The notes beneath the pieces were generated by a model. That model was given only the letters and a program-made list of their open reading frames with translations, made no database searches and was not told the origin of the DNA. DNA of 12,482 nt. Origin: Pseudomonadota bacterium. GTDB taxonomy: Bacteria; Pseudomonadota; Alphaproteobacteria; Rickettsiales; Rickettsiaceae. This document shows, one piece after another, positions 1 to 7,421 of the stretch. The position numbers and the translations under genes are program-made. The stretch's first letter is position 1. Every line of letters starts with the position of its first letter. The stretch is from the NCBI GenBank assembly GCA_021804505.1, contig JAJZHL010000015.1, positions 1-12,482 on the forward strand. The letters are read 5' to 3'.

Positions 1-62
1 AAATTGATCGAGATATGTTGATTTTAAGCTATTAGTATTTGTTATCCATAGTTGGGAAGTTA

Positions 63-254
63 TTATTGGGTTTCTCCTAGGAGACCAAACTCATTGGCAT
101 AAGCGGCTATAAAAGGAAACGCTACATAACCTAGCAATTCTGCTGCTTCACTAATTAACATACCGTTATTGCCGTAAGCTATGGTTATATATAAATTATG
201 AACACCTGCAGCTAGTATAATTGGTGTTACAAATTTGGCTACTTTTCTCATCAT
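63..254 (-). CDS. Small hydrophobic protein, function unknown
   Basis: I do not recognise this 63-residue protein. It begins Met-Met-Arg-Lys and has a hydrophobic stretch at about residues 8-26 and a second at about 41-55, so it is probably a small inner-membrane protein with one or two membrane segments. The tail is mildly acidic. The start at 254 is supported by a Shine-Dalgarno AAGGAA (minus strand, 263-268) eight bases upstream, and by a good sigma70-type promoter at 291-319. It lies downstream of ppdK on the same strand, with a 146-base gap and its own promoter, so it need not be co-transcribed. That it is a real gene is inferred from these signals; no function is assigned. Confidence 0.6.
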   Translation of the reverse strand: MMRKVAKFVTPIILAAGVHNLYITIAYGNNGMLISEAAELLGYVAFPFIAAYANEFGLLGETQ

Positions 255-290
255 ATTAATAGTTCCTTATATTAAAAGTACCAGTTTGCC

Positions 291-319
291 ATATTAAATG
301 ATAGGTGATTCCTTTTCAA
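291..319 (-). promoter_or_regulatory. Sigma70-type promoter for the small hydrophobic protein
   Basis: Minus strand: -35 TTGAAA (314-319), a 17-base spacer, and -10 TAATAT (291-296). This predicts transcription from about position 284, 30 bases before the start codon at 254. Confidence 0.5.
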
Positions 320-372
320 GCAATTGTAAAAGTCTTTGTTCTAGAATTTTTCAATCACCACAAGCAGATGCC

Positions 373-410
373 GGATATATTTATATAATATATCCCTTAG
401 CTACCAAGGG
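373..410 (-). terminator. Two overlapping hairpins at the ppdK 3' end, possible terminator
   Basis: Two alternative stems overlap. One pairs CCCTT (394-398) with AAGGG (406-410) across the ppdK stop codon. The other pairs GGATATATT (373-381) with AATATATCC (387-395), a perfect 9-bp stem with a 5-base loop. They share bases 394-395, so they largely exclude each other. No clean U-run follows, so this is not a textbook intrinsic terminator. Confidence 0.35.
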
Positions 411-3049
411 TAGCGTATTTGGGCCTGCGCTGCTGCTATTCTTGCGATAGGAATGCGGTAAGGCGAACAAGAAACATAATGTACTCTCATTTTGTGGAAA
501 AACTCAATTGAATCAGGGTTGCCAGCATGCTCACCACATACACCGAGTTTTAGTTTTGGATTCGCCTTGATGCCACGTTTAATGGCGATTTCTATTAGTT
601 CGCCCACTCCTTCTTCGTCTAATTTACTGAAAGGATCGAAGGCAAAAACTTTCTTCTCCATGTAATCTGGGAAGAAAGTTGCGACGTCGTCTCTCGAAAT
701 GCCGTAGGTTGTTTGGGTTAAATCATTAGTACCGAAACTAAAATAGTCTATTTCTTTGGCTAGCTTACCTGCTTGTAACACTGCTCTTGGCAGCTCTATC
801 ATTGTACCAATAGTAAAATCAAATTTTCCCTTAAGGGTATTTTTAATTTCATCTATAGCATCGGTTACATATTGCTTGACTAGCACTAATTCGTTAACAT
901 CACCAATTAAAGGGATCATGAGCTCGAGAGTTGGATTAATATTTTCCTCTATTCTTATTTCGTTCATTGCGGTAAAAATTGCTATTACCTGCATTTGGTA
1001 AATTTCAGGATGAGAAATACCAAGACGACAACCTCTATGGCCCAGCATAGGATTTACTTCATGCAGAGCTTGCAAACGCTGGTTTATAAGATTTAACGGT
1101 AAATTCATATCCCTTGCTAAATCTTCTTTATCACTTTCTTTGGTAGGCAAAAATTCATGCAGAGGAGGATCTAGTAACCTAATATTAATGGGTTTATCAC
1201 GCATTATTCTAAATAGCGCTTTAAAATCTTCAGTTTGGAGTGGCAAAAGCTTATTAATAGCATGTTTTCTACGCTCAAGATCTGGCGCTATTATCATTTC
1301 ACGTACCAGTGGTATCTTATTGTGATCAAAGAACATATGCTCAGTTCTACATAATCCAATGCCAGTGGTGCCAAATTTTAATGCAGTATTAGCATCTAAC
1401 ACTGTTTCTGCATTAGATCTAACTTTTACCACAGCAATTTCATCAGCCCAATCTAATATAGCCTGAAATTCATTGGTAAAAGTGGGTTGGATTAGTGGGA
1501 CCTCTCCAAGGAATATCTTACCTGTCCCACCATCTATAGTGATTATATCGCCATATTGTATAATCGTAGTACCTATTCTTAACATCTGGTTTTTTTCTTC
1601 AATTATAAGACCAGTAGCGCCGCAGACACATGGCTTACCCATTCCTCTTGCTACCACAGCTGCATGGGAAGTCATGCCGCCTCTAGCCGTTAAAATGCCT
1701 TCGGATACGTGCATTCCATTGATGTCTTCTGGGCTGGTATCATGACGGACTAATATCACTTTATGATGACGTGACATTTTTTCAGCATCGTAAGGTGAAA
1801 ATACTACCATACCAGTGGCTGCCCCTGGCGAAGCAGGCAAGCCGGTTGCTACGGGCTCTCTTGCCTGACTGTAATCAATAGCTGTGTGAAGTAGCTGGTT
1901 AAGTGATTCTGGTTCAATACGTAGCAAAGCTTCTCGCTTAGAAATTAACCCTTCATGGACCATTTCTGTAGCTATTCTAATACTTGCTGCAGCGGCTCTT
2001 TTAGCGGTTCTTGTTTGCAAAATATATAATTTACCATTTTCCACAGTGAATTCTATATCCTGTACATCCAAATAGTGGATTTCTAGCTTCTTGCAAATTT
2101 CTTGTAACTCTTCATATATTTTAGGCATTTGCTTTTGCATAGAATGATCATGATCACCTTTGTCTGGTACTATTGGGCTTGGTGTTCTTGTTCCTGATAC
2201 TACATCTTCTCCTTGAGCATTAATCAAATATTCACCAAAAATTTTATTTTCACCAGTTGCTGGGTTCCTAGTAAATACTACCCCTGTCGCAGAACTGTCA
2301 CCTAGATTACCAAAAACCATGGATTGGACGTTGATAGCTGTTCCCCAATCATTTGGAATATTATGTAACTTACGATATATAATAGCTCTTTCGCTCATCC
2401 ATGATTTTAAAACAGCTTTAATGGATTCTTCTAATTGACCGTATGGATCAGAAGGCATTTCGCCAGAATAATTTTCAATTAACTTTTTAAATTCTTCAAT
2501 AATGGTTCTTAAAAACTCTACAGTGAACTGATTTTCGTGATAAAGGTTATTCTTAACTTTTAATGCTTCAAAAGTGCTATAAAATAAGCCACTTGGAACT
2601 GTGAGTACAGTTGAACCATACATTTCTAGAAATCTTCTATAACTATCAAGAGCAAATAATTCATTGTTTGTTATATCTGCCATTGCGGTGCAAACTTGAT
2701 CATTCATTCCTAGATTTAATATGGTGTCCATCATGCCTGGCATGGAGGCTCTTGAACCGGAGCGAACGGATAATAACAGAGGATTTTTGACATCTCCAAA
2801 AACTTTGCCAGTACGGTCTTCTAAATTCTTGATAGCCACTAATAAATTATCAGAGAAATGACTTGGCAAGGTAAGGTCATTTTTATAGAAATAGTCGCAC
2901 AGTTCTGTAGTAATAGTAAAACCATCAGGGATAGGTAGGTTTAAATTTGACATTTCAGCTAGACCAGCCCCTTTGCTGCCTAACTCGTCTTTCATCCCAG
3001 CATTAGCCTTACTACCATCCGTACCAAAATAATAAATCCATTTATCCAT
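401..3049 (-). CDS. ppdK: Pyruvate, phosphate dikinase
   Basis: PPDK reversibly converts pyruvate, ATP and phosphate to PEP, AMP and pyrophosphate in the cytoplasm. The 882-residue length matches bacterial PPDK. The N-terminal ATP-grasp/nucleotide-binding part covers about residues 1-340, including SVRSGSRASMPGMMDT near 94-109. The central swivelling phosphohistidine domain carries GGMTSHAAVVARG with catalytic His462. The C-terminal PEP/pyruvate TIM barrel carries GIGLCRTEHMFF, GTMIELPRA and LGVCGEHAGNP with catalytic Cys838. Thr460, two residues before the His, is where the family's regulatory phosphorylation occurs. The start is supported by GAGAGG just upstream on the minus strand. In Rickettsiales, which have reduced glycolysis, the enzyme is thought to interconvert PEP and pyruvate; that role is family knowledge, not visible here. 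No disruption is seen. Confidence 0.97.
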   Translation of the reverse strand: MDKWIYYFGTDGSKANAGMKDELGSKGAGLAEMSNLNLPIPDGFTITTELCDYFYKNDLTLPSHFSDNLLVAIKNLEDRTGKVFGDVKNPLLLSVRSGSRASMPGMMDTILNLGMNDQVCTAMADITNNELFALDSYRRFLEMYGSTVLTVPSGLFYSTFEALKVKNNLYHENQFTVEFLRTIIEEFKKLIENYSGEMPSDPYGQLEESIKAVLKSWMSERAIIYRKLHNIPNDWGTAINVQSMVFGNLGDSSATGVVFTRNPATGENKIFGEYLINAQGEDVVSGTRTPSPIVPDKGDHDHSMQKQMPKIYEELQEICKKLEIHYLDVQDIEFTVENGKLYILQTRTAKRAAAASIRIATEMVHEGLISKREALLRIEPESLNQLLHTAIDYSQAREPVATGLPASPGAATGMVVFSPYDAEKMSRHHKVILVRHDTSPEDINGMHVSEGILTARGGMTSHAAVVARGMGKPCVCGATGLIIEEKNQMLRIGTTIIQYGDIITIDGGTGKIFLGEVPLIQPTFTNEFQAILDWADEIAVVKVRSNAETVLDANTALKFGTTGIGLCRTEHMFFDHNKIPLVREMIIAPDLERRKHAINKLLPLQTEDFKALFRIMRDKPINIRLLDPPLHEFLPTKESDKEDLARDMNLPLNLINQRLQALHEVNPMLGHRGCRLGISHPEIYQMQVIAIFTAMNEIRIEENINPTLELMIPLIGDVNELVLVKQYVTDAIDEIKNTLKGKFDFTIGTMIELPRAVLQAGKLAKEIDYFSFGTNDLTQTTYGISRDDVATFFPDYMEKKVFAFDPFSKLDEEGVGELIEIAIKRGIKANPKLKLGVCGEHAGNPDSIEFFHKMRVHYVSCSPYRIPIARIAAAQAQIRYPW

Positions 3050-3077
3050 TGTGCCTCTCGCTGTTGTGCCTGCCTTT

Positions 3078-3240
3078 CAATGACATCCCTGTCCTTATGT
3101 CATTCCTAGCGCCTTTACTGTCATTTTTGCGAAGGCAGGGATCCAGGGAAATTTTACTAACTAGATTCCTTCCTACGCAGGAATGATAATAGAAGGGTTT
3201 CCCGCCGTAGCTCGAATGACATAGAGATGCAGGAATGACA
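3078..3240. repeat. Palindromic repeat block (GTCATTCC...GGAATGAC type)
   Basis: This block holds several partial copies of a short repeat ending in GTCATTCC or its complement. The clearest is an imperfect inverted repeat: the left arm (3120-3146) contains GCGAAGGCAGGGATCCAG, and the right arm (3161-3187) contains CTAGATTCC and CGCAGGAATGAT. A further unit at 3195-3220 contains CCGCCGTAGCTCGAATGAC and recurs in the opposite orientation at 9003-9026, downstream of tyrS. Elements of this kind are frequent in Rickettsia intergenic DNA. The block separates ppdK from its likely promoter region. Confidence 0.7.
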
Positions 3241-3296
3241 TATAAAGCTGCATCACACTATATACTACTTTATTTAACATTTCTACCATGACGTCA

Positions 3297-3383
3297 TCAA
3301 TACATTTTTTGTCTATTTGGAGCTTTAGGGTCAACTGTAACTAAACAAACTTTTCCTTCTGAAACTTGTGTAACTATAGTCAT
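3297..3383 (-). CDS. Short ORF of 28 codons, possible leader peptide or gene remnant
   Basis: A 28-residue reading frame on the ppdK strand starts MTIVTQVSEGKVCLVTVDP and ends ...QKMY. It is preceded by AGAGGG about ten bases before the ATG, an acceptable ribosome site. The composition looks coding (beta-strand-like alternation, VSEGKV, VDPKAP) rather than random AT-rich translation. It ends beside the perfect palindrome ATGACGTCAT (3288-3297) and near the repeat block, so it may be the surviving N-terminus of a gene cut by repeat expansion, or a short peptide gene. I do not recognise it. Confidence 0.3.
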   Translation of the reverse strand: MTIVTQVSEGKVCLVTVDPKAPNRQKMY

Positions 3384-3589
3384 TTGGTTATCCCTCTAAT
3401 CTTACTTCATTTAGCCTATATACCTACCAGACTGACACGCGTTCTGCGCCAAGATTGTTTATATAAAATATACTATAGAGTATTGAGAAATTTACTACAA
3501 TAAATAGTAGAAATCTTTACTTTATGTTTTAACTTATTAATATAAGAATAATCAAGATATACTAAGGTTTTTTTTATGCAGGTGTTTTT

Positions 3590-4419
3590 ATGAGACCTGA
3601 AGAAATAAATTATTCGGCGTTTAAATATAACGAATCCGTTAGTCCAGTCTTATTACAAATAATTGACCCTATTTTTAGTTGGGATTTAACTACCTTTGCA
3701 TATTTAAAATTTTTTTTAATGGTAATAGATATTTATACCTTTGTAATGATTCAAAATGGTTAGAGTATTGTGTAAGGTACATACAAGATAACGAAACCTA
3801 TCTAAGTCAGGAGGCTAAATACGCAAAAGAAAACGAGTATCATATTTTACTATGGCCCACGGTTATTTATGACGAGTTGCTACAAGGACTTTATAATTTT
3901 GATATATGGAATGGTATCAGCATATTTAAAAAATCTAAAAACTATGTGGAGATCTGGGGTTTTGCAACAAGTAGAGATAAACCCCAAATTTCTAACTTTT
4001 ATATCAATAAAATTGAATTATTAAAGAGCTTCACTCGGTTTTTTAACGAATCGGGTAAAAAAATAATAGATTGTCAAGATACAAGTAAATTAGCAATATA
4101 TACCAACATGCAACAAACAAATATTTTTGACTTTGAAGATCCATATGATATGAAAGAAATTAATAAATTCATTGCTTCTACGATCCCGCAAAAATATCCA
4201 ATTTTATCGCCTTATGGTGAGGTATTCTTATCCCCAAGAGAAAAACAATGTTTGAACTTAATGTCTTTTGGTAAGACCGCTAAGGAAGCTGCGCTAGAAC
4301 TTAATATATCATCCAAAACTGTGGAATTATATATGAAGAATATTAAGCAAAAAACACAAACACATAACAAAGCCGATTTAATTAAAATGTTTAAGTATAG
4401 TACGCAGCAGTGGTTTTAA
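3590..4419 (+). CDS. LuxR-type transcriptional regulator, split by a poly-T frameshift (copy 1)
   Basis: This is a LuxR-family DNA-binding regulator of 276 residues if a one-base frameshift is bridged. The ATG at 3590 has AGGTG five bases upstream and opens a 57-codon frame (MRPEEINYSAFKYNESV...) that stops at 3763. The rest lies in the next frame from the T8 tract at 3710-3717 onward. Joining the frames gives FAYLKFFF-NGNRYLYLCNDSKW, which aligns with the downstream paralogue. The N-terminal part resembles LuxR autoinducer-binding domains (KWLEY, LLWP, FDIWNGIS). The C-terminal helix-turn-helix is at about residues 214-270 (LSPREKQCLNLMSFGKTAKE). A protein starting at the TTG at 3679 would lack a sensible N-terminus. 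Copy 2 follows after 19 bases. No luxI is visible, so it would act as a solo regulator. Confidence 0.75.
3710..3718 (+). other. Poly-T slippery site in LuxR-like copy 1
   Basis: Eight T followed by A. In the upstream frame the codons read AAA TTT TTT TTA ATG, so the heptamer T TTT TTA is exactly in phase for -1 slippage. A -1 slip, or a transcript carrying nine U, continues as AAT GGT AAT in the frame of the helix-turn-helix. No strong stem-loop stimulator is obvious downstream; I see only a 4-bp GGTA/TACC pairing at 3721-3739. Confidence 0.6.
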
Positions 4420-4438
4420 TTATTAAAAATAATATTAA

Positions 4439-5268
4439 ATGATACAGCAAAGTCTTAATAAAGAAGCATATAATTACGTTATGCAATATGAAGACAAAAT
4501 AGAGCATATCACATCTCCATTATTAGGTCTCGGAATACAAAATTTTTTTATATAAAGATTTTTACAAGTAGCCGATATCTTTTGCTTACTAATCATGAGC
4601 AATGGCTAAAATATCACTATATGAATGTTACTAACCAGAACGGCTTTTTTGAGTCTCGTCATAATGCTGCTAAAATATATGAGCTTTTTTACTCATTATG
4701 GCCAAATCAACCAGATGATGACCTGCTACATGCCTTATATGATTATGGTATTTGGAATGGGCTTAGCTTTTGTATTAAAAACAACGATTACTTAGAAAGA
4801 TTTTGCTTTGCTACGGGCAAAGATAATTGGCAAATAAAAACTTTTTATTTAAATAATTTAAAATTATTAAAAAGATATTTAATTTTTTTCCGAGAAAATA
4901 CTAAGTCATTGGTTAATAACTTTGATATTAATTTTTTAGGTACGTTTACAGATGGTGTAGATATTACAGGGGCAGGCGTAGCAAATAGCTATGTTAAAGC
5001 CAATTTATTAAGTGAAAAATTAGATGCCCCGAGGTATAAAATAGATAGCACTGTTCTTGGAGTTCACCTTGCGCCTCGTGAAATAGAATGTCTATATTAC
5101 ATTGCCCATGGTTTTTTATTGAAAGAAGTTGCAGAAAAATTAGGAATTTCTATCAGTACAGTGGCGTATTATCTTAATAATATTAAAGCAAAAACTAAAT
5201 GTAACACTCGAGCAGAATTGTTGAATTTAATAATTGCTAACGGCAATTACGGTAATTGCCACCCGTAG
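4439..5268 (+). CDS. LuxR-type transcriptional regulator, split by a poly-T frameshift (copy 2)
   Basis: Paralogue of the preceding gene, again 276 residues only after bridging one base. The ATG at 4439 opens a 38-codon frame (MIQQSLNKEAYNYVMQYEDK...) that stops at 4555. From the T7 tract at 4543-4549 the protein continues one frame over as NFFYIKIFTSSRYLLLTNHEQW, matching copy 1. The autoinducer-binding-like region has W...Y, LWP and YGIWNGLSF. The helix-turn-helix lies at about residues 211-265 (LAPREIECLYYIAHG, then LGISISTVAYYLNNIKAK). No clear Shine-Dalgarno precedes 4439, and copy 1 ends 19 bases upstream, so translational coupling in one operon is likely. A TTG start at 4582 would remove part of the conserved domain and is disfavoured. 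Confidence 0.75.
4543..4549 (+). other. Poly-T slippery site in LuxR-like copy 2
   Basis: Seven T. In the upstream frame the codons are AAT TTT TTT ATA TAA, giving the in-phase heptamer T TTT TTT two codons before the stop. A -1 slip, or one extra U in the transcript, yields TTT TTT TAT ATA AAG and restores the frame. The same correction, and the same position in the domain, apply to copy 1. Confidence 0.6.
5242..5260 (+). other. Perfect hairpin at the 3' end of LuxR-like copy 2
   Basis: GGCAATTA (5242-5249) pairs with TAATTGCC (5253-5260) around a CGG loop, ending eight bases before the end of the stop codon. No T-run follows, so it is not a standard intrinsic terminator, but it could stabilise the transcript end or weaken readthrough toward the HD-domain gene. 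Confidence 0.4.
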
Positions 5269-5455
5269 AAAATACTATAGTAAATTTATTGTCTAATAAT
5301 ATCTTTCATATTACGTTAACTTTAAATCTTCATACTAAATAGTTTTTCAAGATAAAGCTGCATTTACCACTTAAGAGCAAGCATTAGACTATCTATGCTA
5401 ACATTCTGAGTGATAATTATGCGTTTGGTATGATTATAATAAATTAAGTGGCCTT

Positions 5456-6193
5456 ATGGATGAAATAAACAGCTGGCAGTTAAAATACAAAACTTGTAGT
5501 TATTCTAATAAGCTTATTGATAAGCTTATTCAGCTAAATACTATAGTAGTTAATCCAGTGGATATAAATGCAGTTAAAAAAGCCATATATTATGCAAGAA
5601 AATATCATGGAGATCAGGTTAGAAAATCAGGAGAGCTCTATTATTCGCATCCAATTGAAGTAGCCTATTTATTTATAGAATATGTTGCAAAAGGTAAAGC
5701 ACAATATTATACAACGAATTTAGTAATAACTGCATTACTCCATGACGTAATAGAAGATACCACCTTAACTAAAGAGATGATTACGCAAATTTTTAGTGAG
5801 GAAGTTGCAAATCATATAGAGGATTTAACAAGGGCAAAGTTTAATAAAAAAAATACAGCTGGAGAAGCTGTAAATTTATTGTTTATCCAATGTAAAAAAG
5901 ATGTCCTACATATTAAGTTAATTGATAGACTCCATAATATGCAAACTATTAAGCATATGACTCGGACAAAGATTAAGAGAATAATAGATGAAACTATCGC
6001 ATACTTTATACCACTTGCTGCTTACTTAGGTTTACGTAAAGTACAAGAAGAATTAGCGATGTTGTGCATTCAAGCAGAATCTACCGAGCCGCATTTGCCT
6101 CCTCTCAGATTAAAGAAGAACTTTTCTAATTCACGTCTGCTTTCTCCAGTTTATCGAAATGTGCTAAAGAAAATCTATAAGCTAGCAAAGTAG
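5456..6193 (+). CDS. Stand-alone SpoT-type (p)ppGpp hydrolase (HD domain only)
   Basis: A 245-residue protein matching the N-terminal hydrolase domain of RelA/SpoT enzymes, which remove pyrophosphate from (p)ppGpp in a Mn-dependent reaction. All expected active-site residues are present by comparison with the streptococcal Rel enzyme: Arg56 (RKSGE), His65 (YSHPIEV), His96-Asp97 (LLHDVIEDT), Glu100-Asp101, and Asp157 and Asn161 (IDRLHNM). The synthetase, TGS and ACT parts of full SpoT (about 700 residues) are missing, and the frame ends naturally. Rickettsia genomes are known to carry several short, split spoT genes, so this may be one fragment of a dispersed system rather than decay. AAGTGG precedes the ATG. 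It lies 187 bases after the LuxR-like pair, and its last 68 bases overlap the convergent transporter gene. Confidence 0.88.
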   Translation: MDEINSWQLKYKTCSYSNKLIDKLIQLNTIVVNPVDINAVKKAIYYARKYHGDQVRKSGELYYSHPIEVAYLFIEYVAKGKAQYYTTNLVITALLHDVIEDTTLTKEMITQIFSEEVANHIEDLTRAKFNKKNTAGEAVNLLFIQCKKDVLHIKLIDRLHNMQTIKHMTRTKIKRIIDETIAYFIPLAAYLGLRKVQEELAMLCIQAESTEPHLPPLRLKKNFSNSRLLSPVYRNVLKKIYKLAK

Positions 6194-7421
6194 GTAATGC
6201 AATCAATAATATCCCGAGATTACCAAATTGATGCATTAAGTATACGAGTCCTGCTGAGGTAATTACAAACATTACTGCTCTACCTAAGGCATAAGTCAAA
6301 CAAACATAGGCAAAACGCTTAAAAATAGGAAAATGTTTATAAAAAATAGGTGCTGCAGGAAATTCAGCCACACTAAAGCTTCCTAGAAGTATTTGCAATA
6401 TTGACAATTGAAAAGGAGAGGTAAGGTTATTTAACCAATACGGACAAGCTAAAAACAATATAGTTATTATGACAAAGTTAACTTTAAGAATTTTTAAAGG
6501 ATATATTTTGTAGCTTAAATAAGTAATAAATAGAAAAACAAGAGGTGGAAATAAGGCAACAATAAAGTTATGATGAATTACCTGTTCCGCTGTAAAACCA
6601 AATTGATCCTTTAATATAGTGCCGCAATAAATATATACAAAGTAAAAGGCCAAAGGATAGACACACCTGATTACGAAGAAAGCCATAACAGTTATTTTAT
6701 TCACTTTTTCTGTCCAGATAGCACTATTCTTCAGTATTTTAGGGTCTCTGTTAGTTTGTTTTACAATATTTTCCATGTTACGTTTTGCATCGGCAAAATC
6801 AGGTGTTTCTCTTAAAGTAGTTCGTGCTACAATACCAATTACTGCTACTGCTGCACCAATCCAAAAAGCAGCTCTCCAATTGCCACTGAAGGCAGTAACA
6901 AATGAGGCCACTCCTAAAGATAAGACTCCTCCGATTGCGGCTAATATTCCTATCAGTCCGACCATAGGATATTGCATTGGAGGCTTAACTGTTTCGGTAA
7001 TGTATATTTCTGCTCCTATTGCCTCGCCCATTGCTGCCATTCCTTGTGCCACACGGCATAGAATCATGATGCAAGAAGCAGTAATACCTATCTCAGCATA
7101 TGGAGGTAGAAGAGCCATGACAACGCAACATCCCGCCATAACAAACATGGTGAGGAGCACAGTTATTCTGCGCCCAAATTTATCACCAATATAACCGAAT
7201 ATTAGTGCACCTAAAGGTCGGAAAACGTAAGTAGAACAGAAAGTAAAAGCGGCCAGTAACGAAGCAGTGAATGGATCAGCTTTTGGAAAAAATAGTTCAT
7301 TTAGCAGCACAGCCATATGAATATACAGCATTACATCAAAATACTCTAAGAGAGTTCCTATTGAAAGTAGGCCTACTGCATCCTTTTGCTCTTCGTTTAA
7401 GCTTATTTGTTTGTTTTGCAT
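6126..7421 (-). CDS. MFS transporter, metabolite:H+ symporter (ProP-like) family
   Basis: A 431-residue, about 12-helix inner-membrane carrier. Signatures of the MHS group are visible: GTLLEYFDVMLY in helix 1 (about residues 22-33), RPLGALIFGYIGDKFGRR at the helix 2-3 loop (68-85), and CRVAQGMAAMGEAIGAEIY (122-140). Proteins of this type carry proline/betaine, alpha-ketoglutarate or other organic acids with protons, and Rickettsiales keep many paralogues for taking host metabolites. The substrate cannot be read from the sequence. The start at 7421 has AGGA five bases upstream on the minus strand. The last 68 bases overlap the end of the alarmone hydrolase gene on the other strand, so the two transcripts are antisense to each other at their 3' ends. 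Confidence 0.93.
   Translation of the reverse strand: MQNKQISLNEEQKDAVGLLSIGTLLEYFDVMLYIHMAVLLNELFFPKADPFTASLLAAFTFCSTYVFRPLGALIFGYIGDKFGRRITVLLTMFVMAGCCVVMALLPPYAEIGITASCIMILCRVAQGMAAMGEAIGAEIYITETVKPPMQYPMVGLIGILAAIGGVLSLGVASFVTAFSGNWRAAFWIGAAVAVIGIVARTTLRETPDFADAKRNMENIVKQTNRDPKILKNSAIWTEKVNKITVMAFFVIRCVYPLAFYFVYIYCGTILKDQFGFTAEQVIHHNFIVALFPPLVFLFITYLSYKIYPLKILKVNFVIITILFLACPYWLNNLTSPFQLSILQILLGSFSVAEFPAAPIFYKHFPIFKRFAYVCLTYALGRAVMFVITSAGLVYLMHQFGNLGILLIALPTLLAYRFSLAHFDKLEKADVN

Noticed and set aside
756..1745. Three plus-strand ORFs (756-1001, 1140-1325, 1473-1745) opposite ppdK
   Set aside because: Antisense shadows of a clearly coding ppdK frame; no ribosome sites or recognisable domains.
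3491..3511. Possible lux-box-like dyad upstream of the first LuxR-like gene
   Set aside because: Only CTAC/GTAG pairs, too short to support an operator.
5509..5533. AAGCTTATT repeated in tandem at the start of the hydrolase gene
   Set aside because: It lies within coding sequence (KLIDKLIQ) and is explained by the repeated Lys-Leu-Ile codons.
6775..7194. 139-codon plus-strand ORF opposite the MFS transporter
   Set aside because: The antisense of a membrane protein gene gives a long low-complexity Ile/Ala/Pro frame; no start signal.
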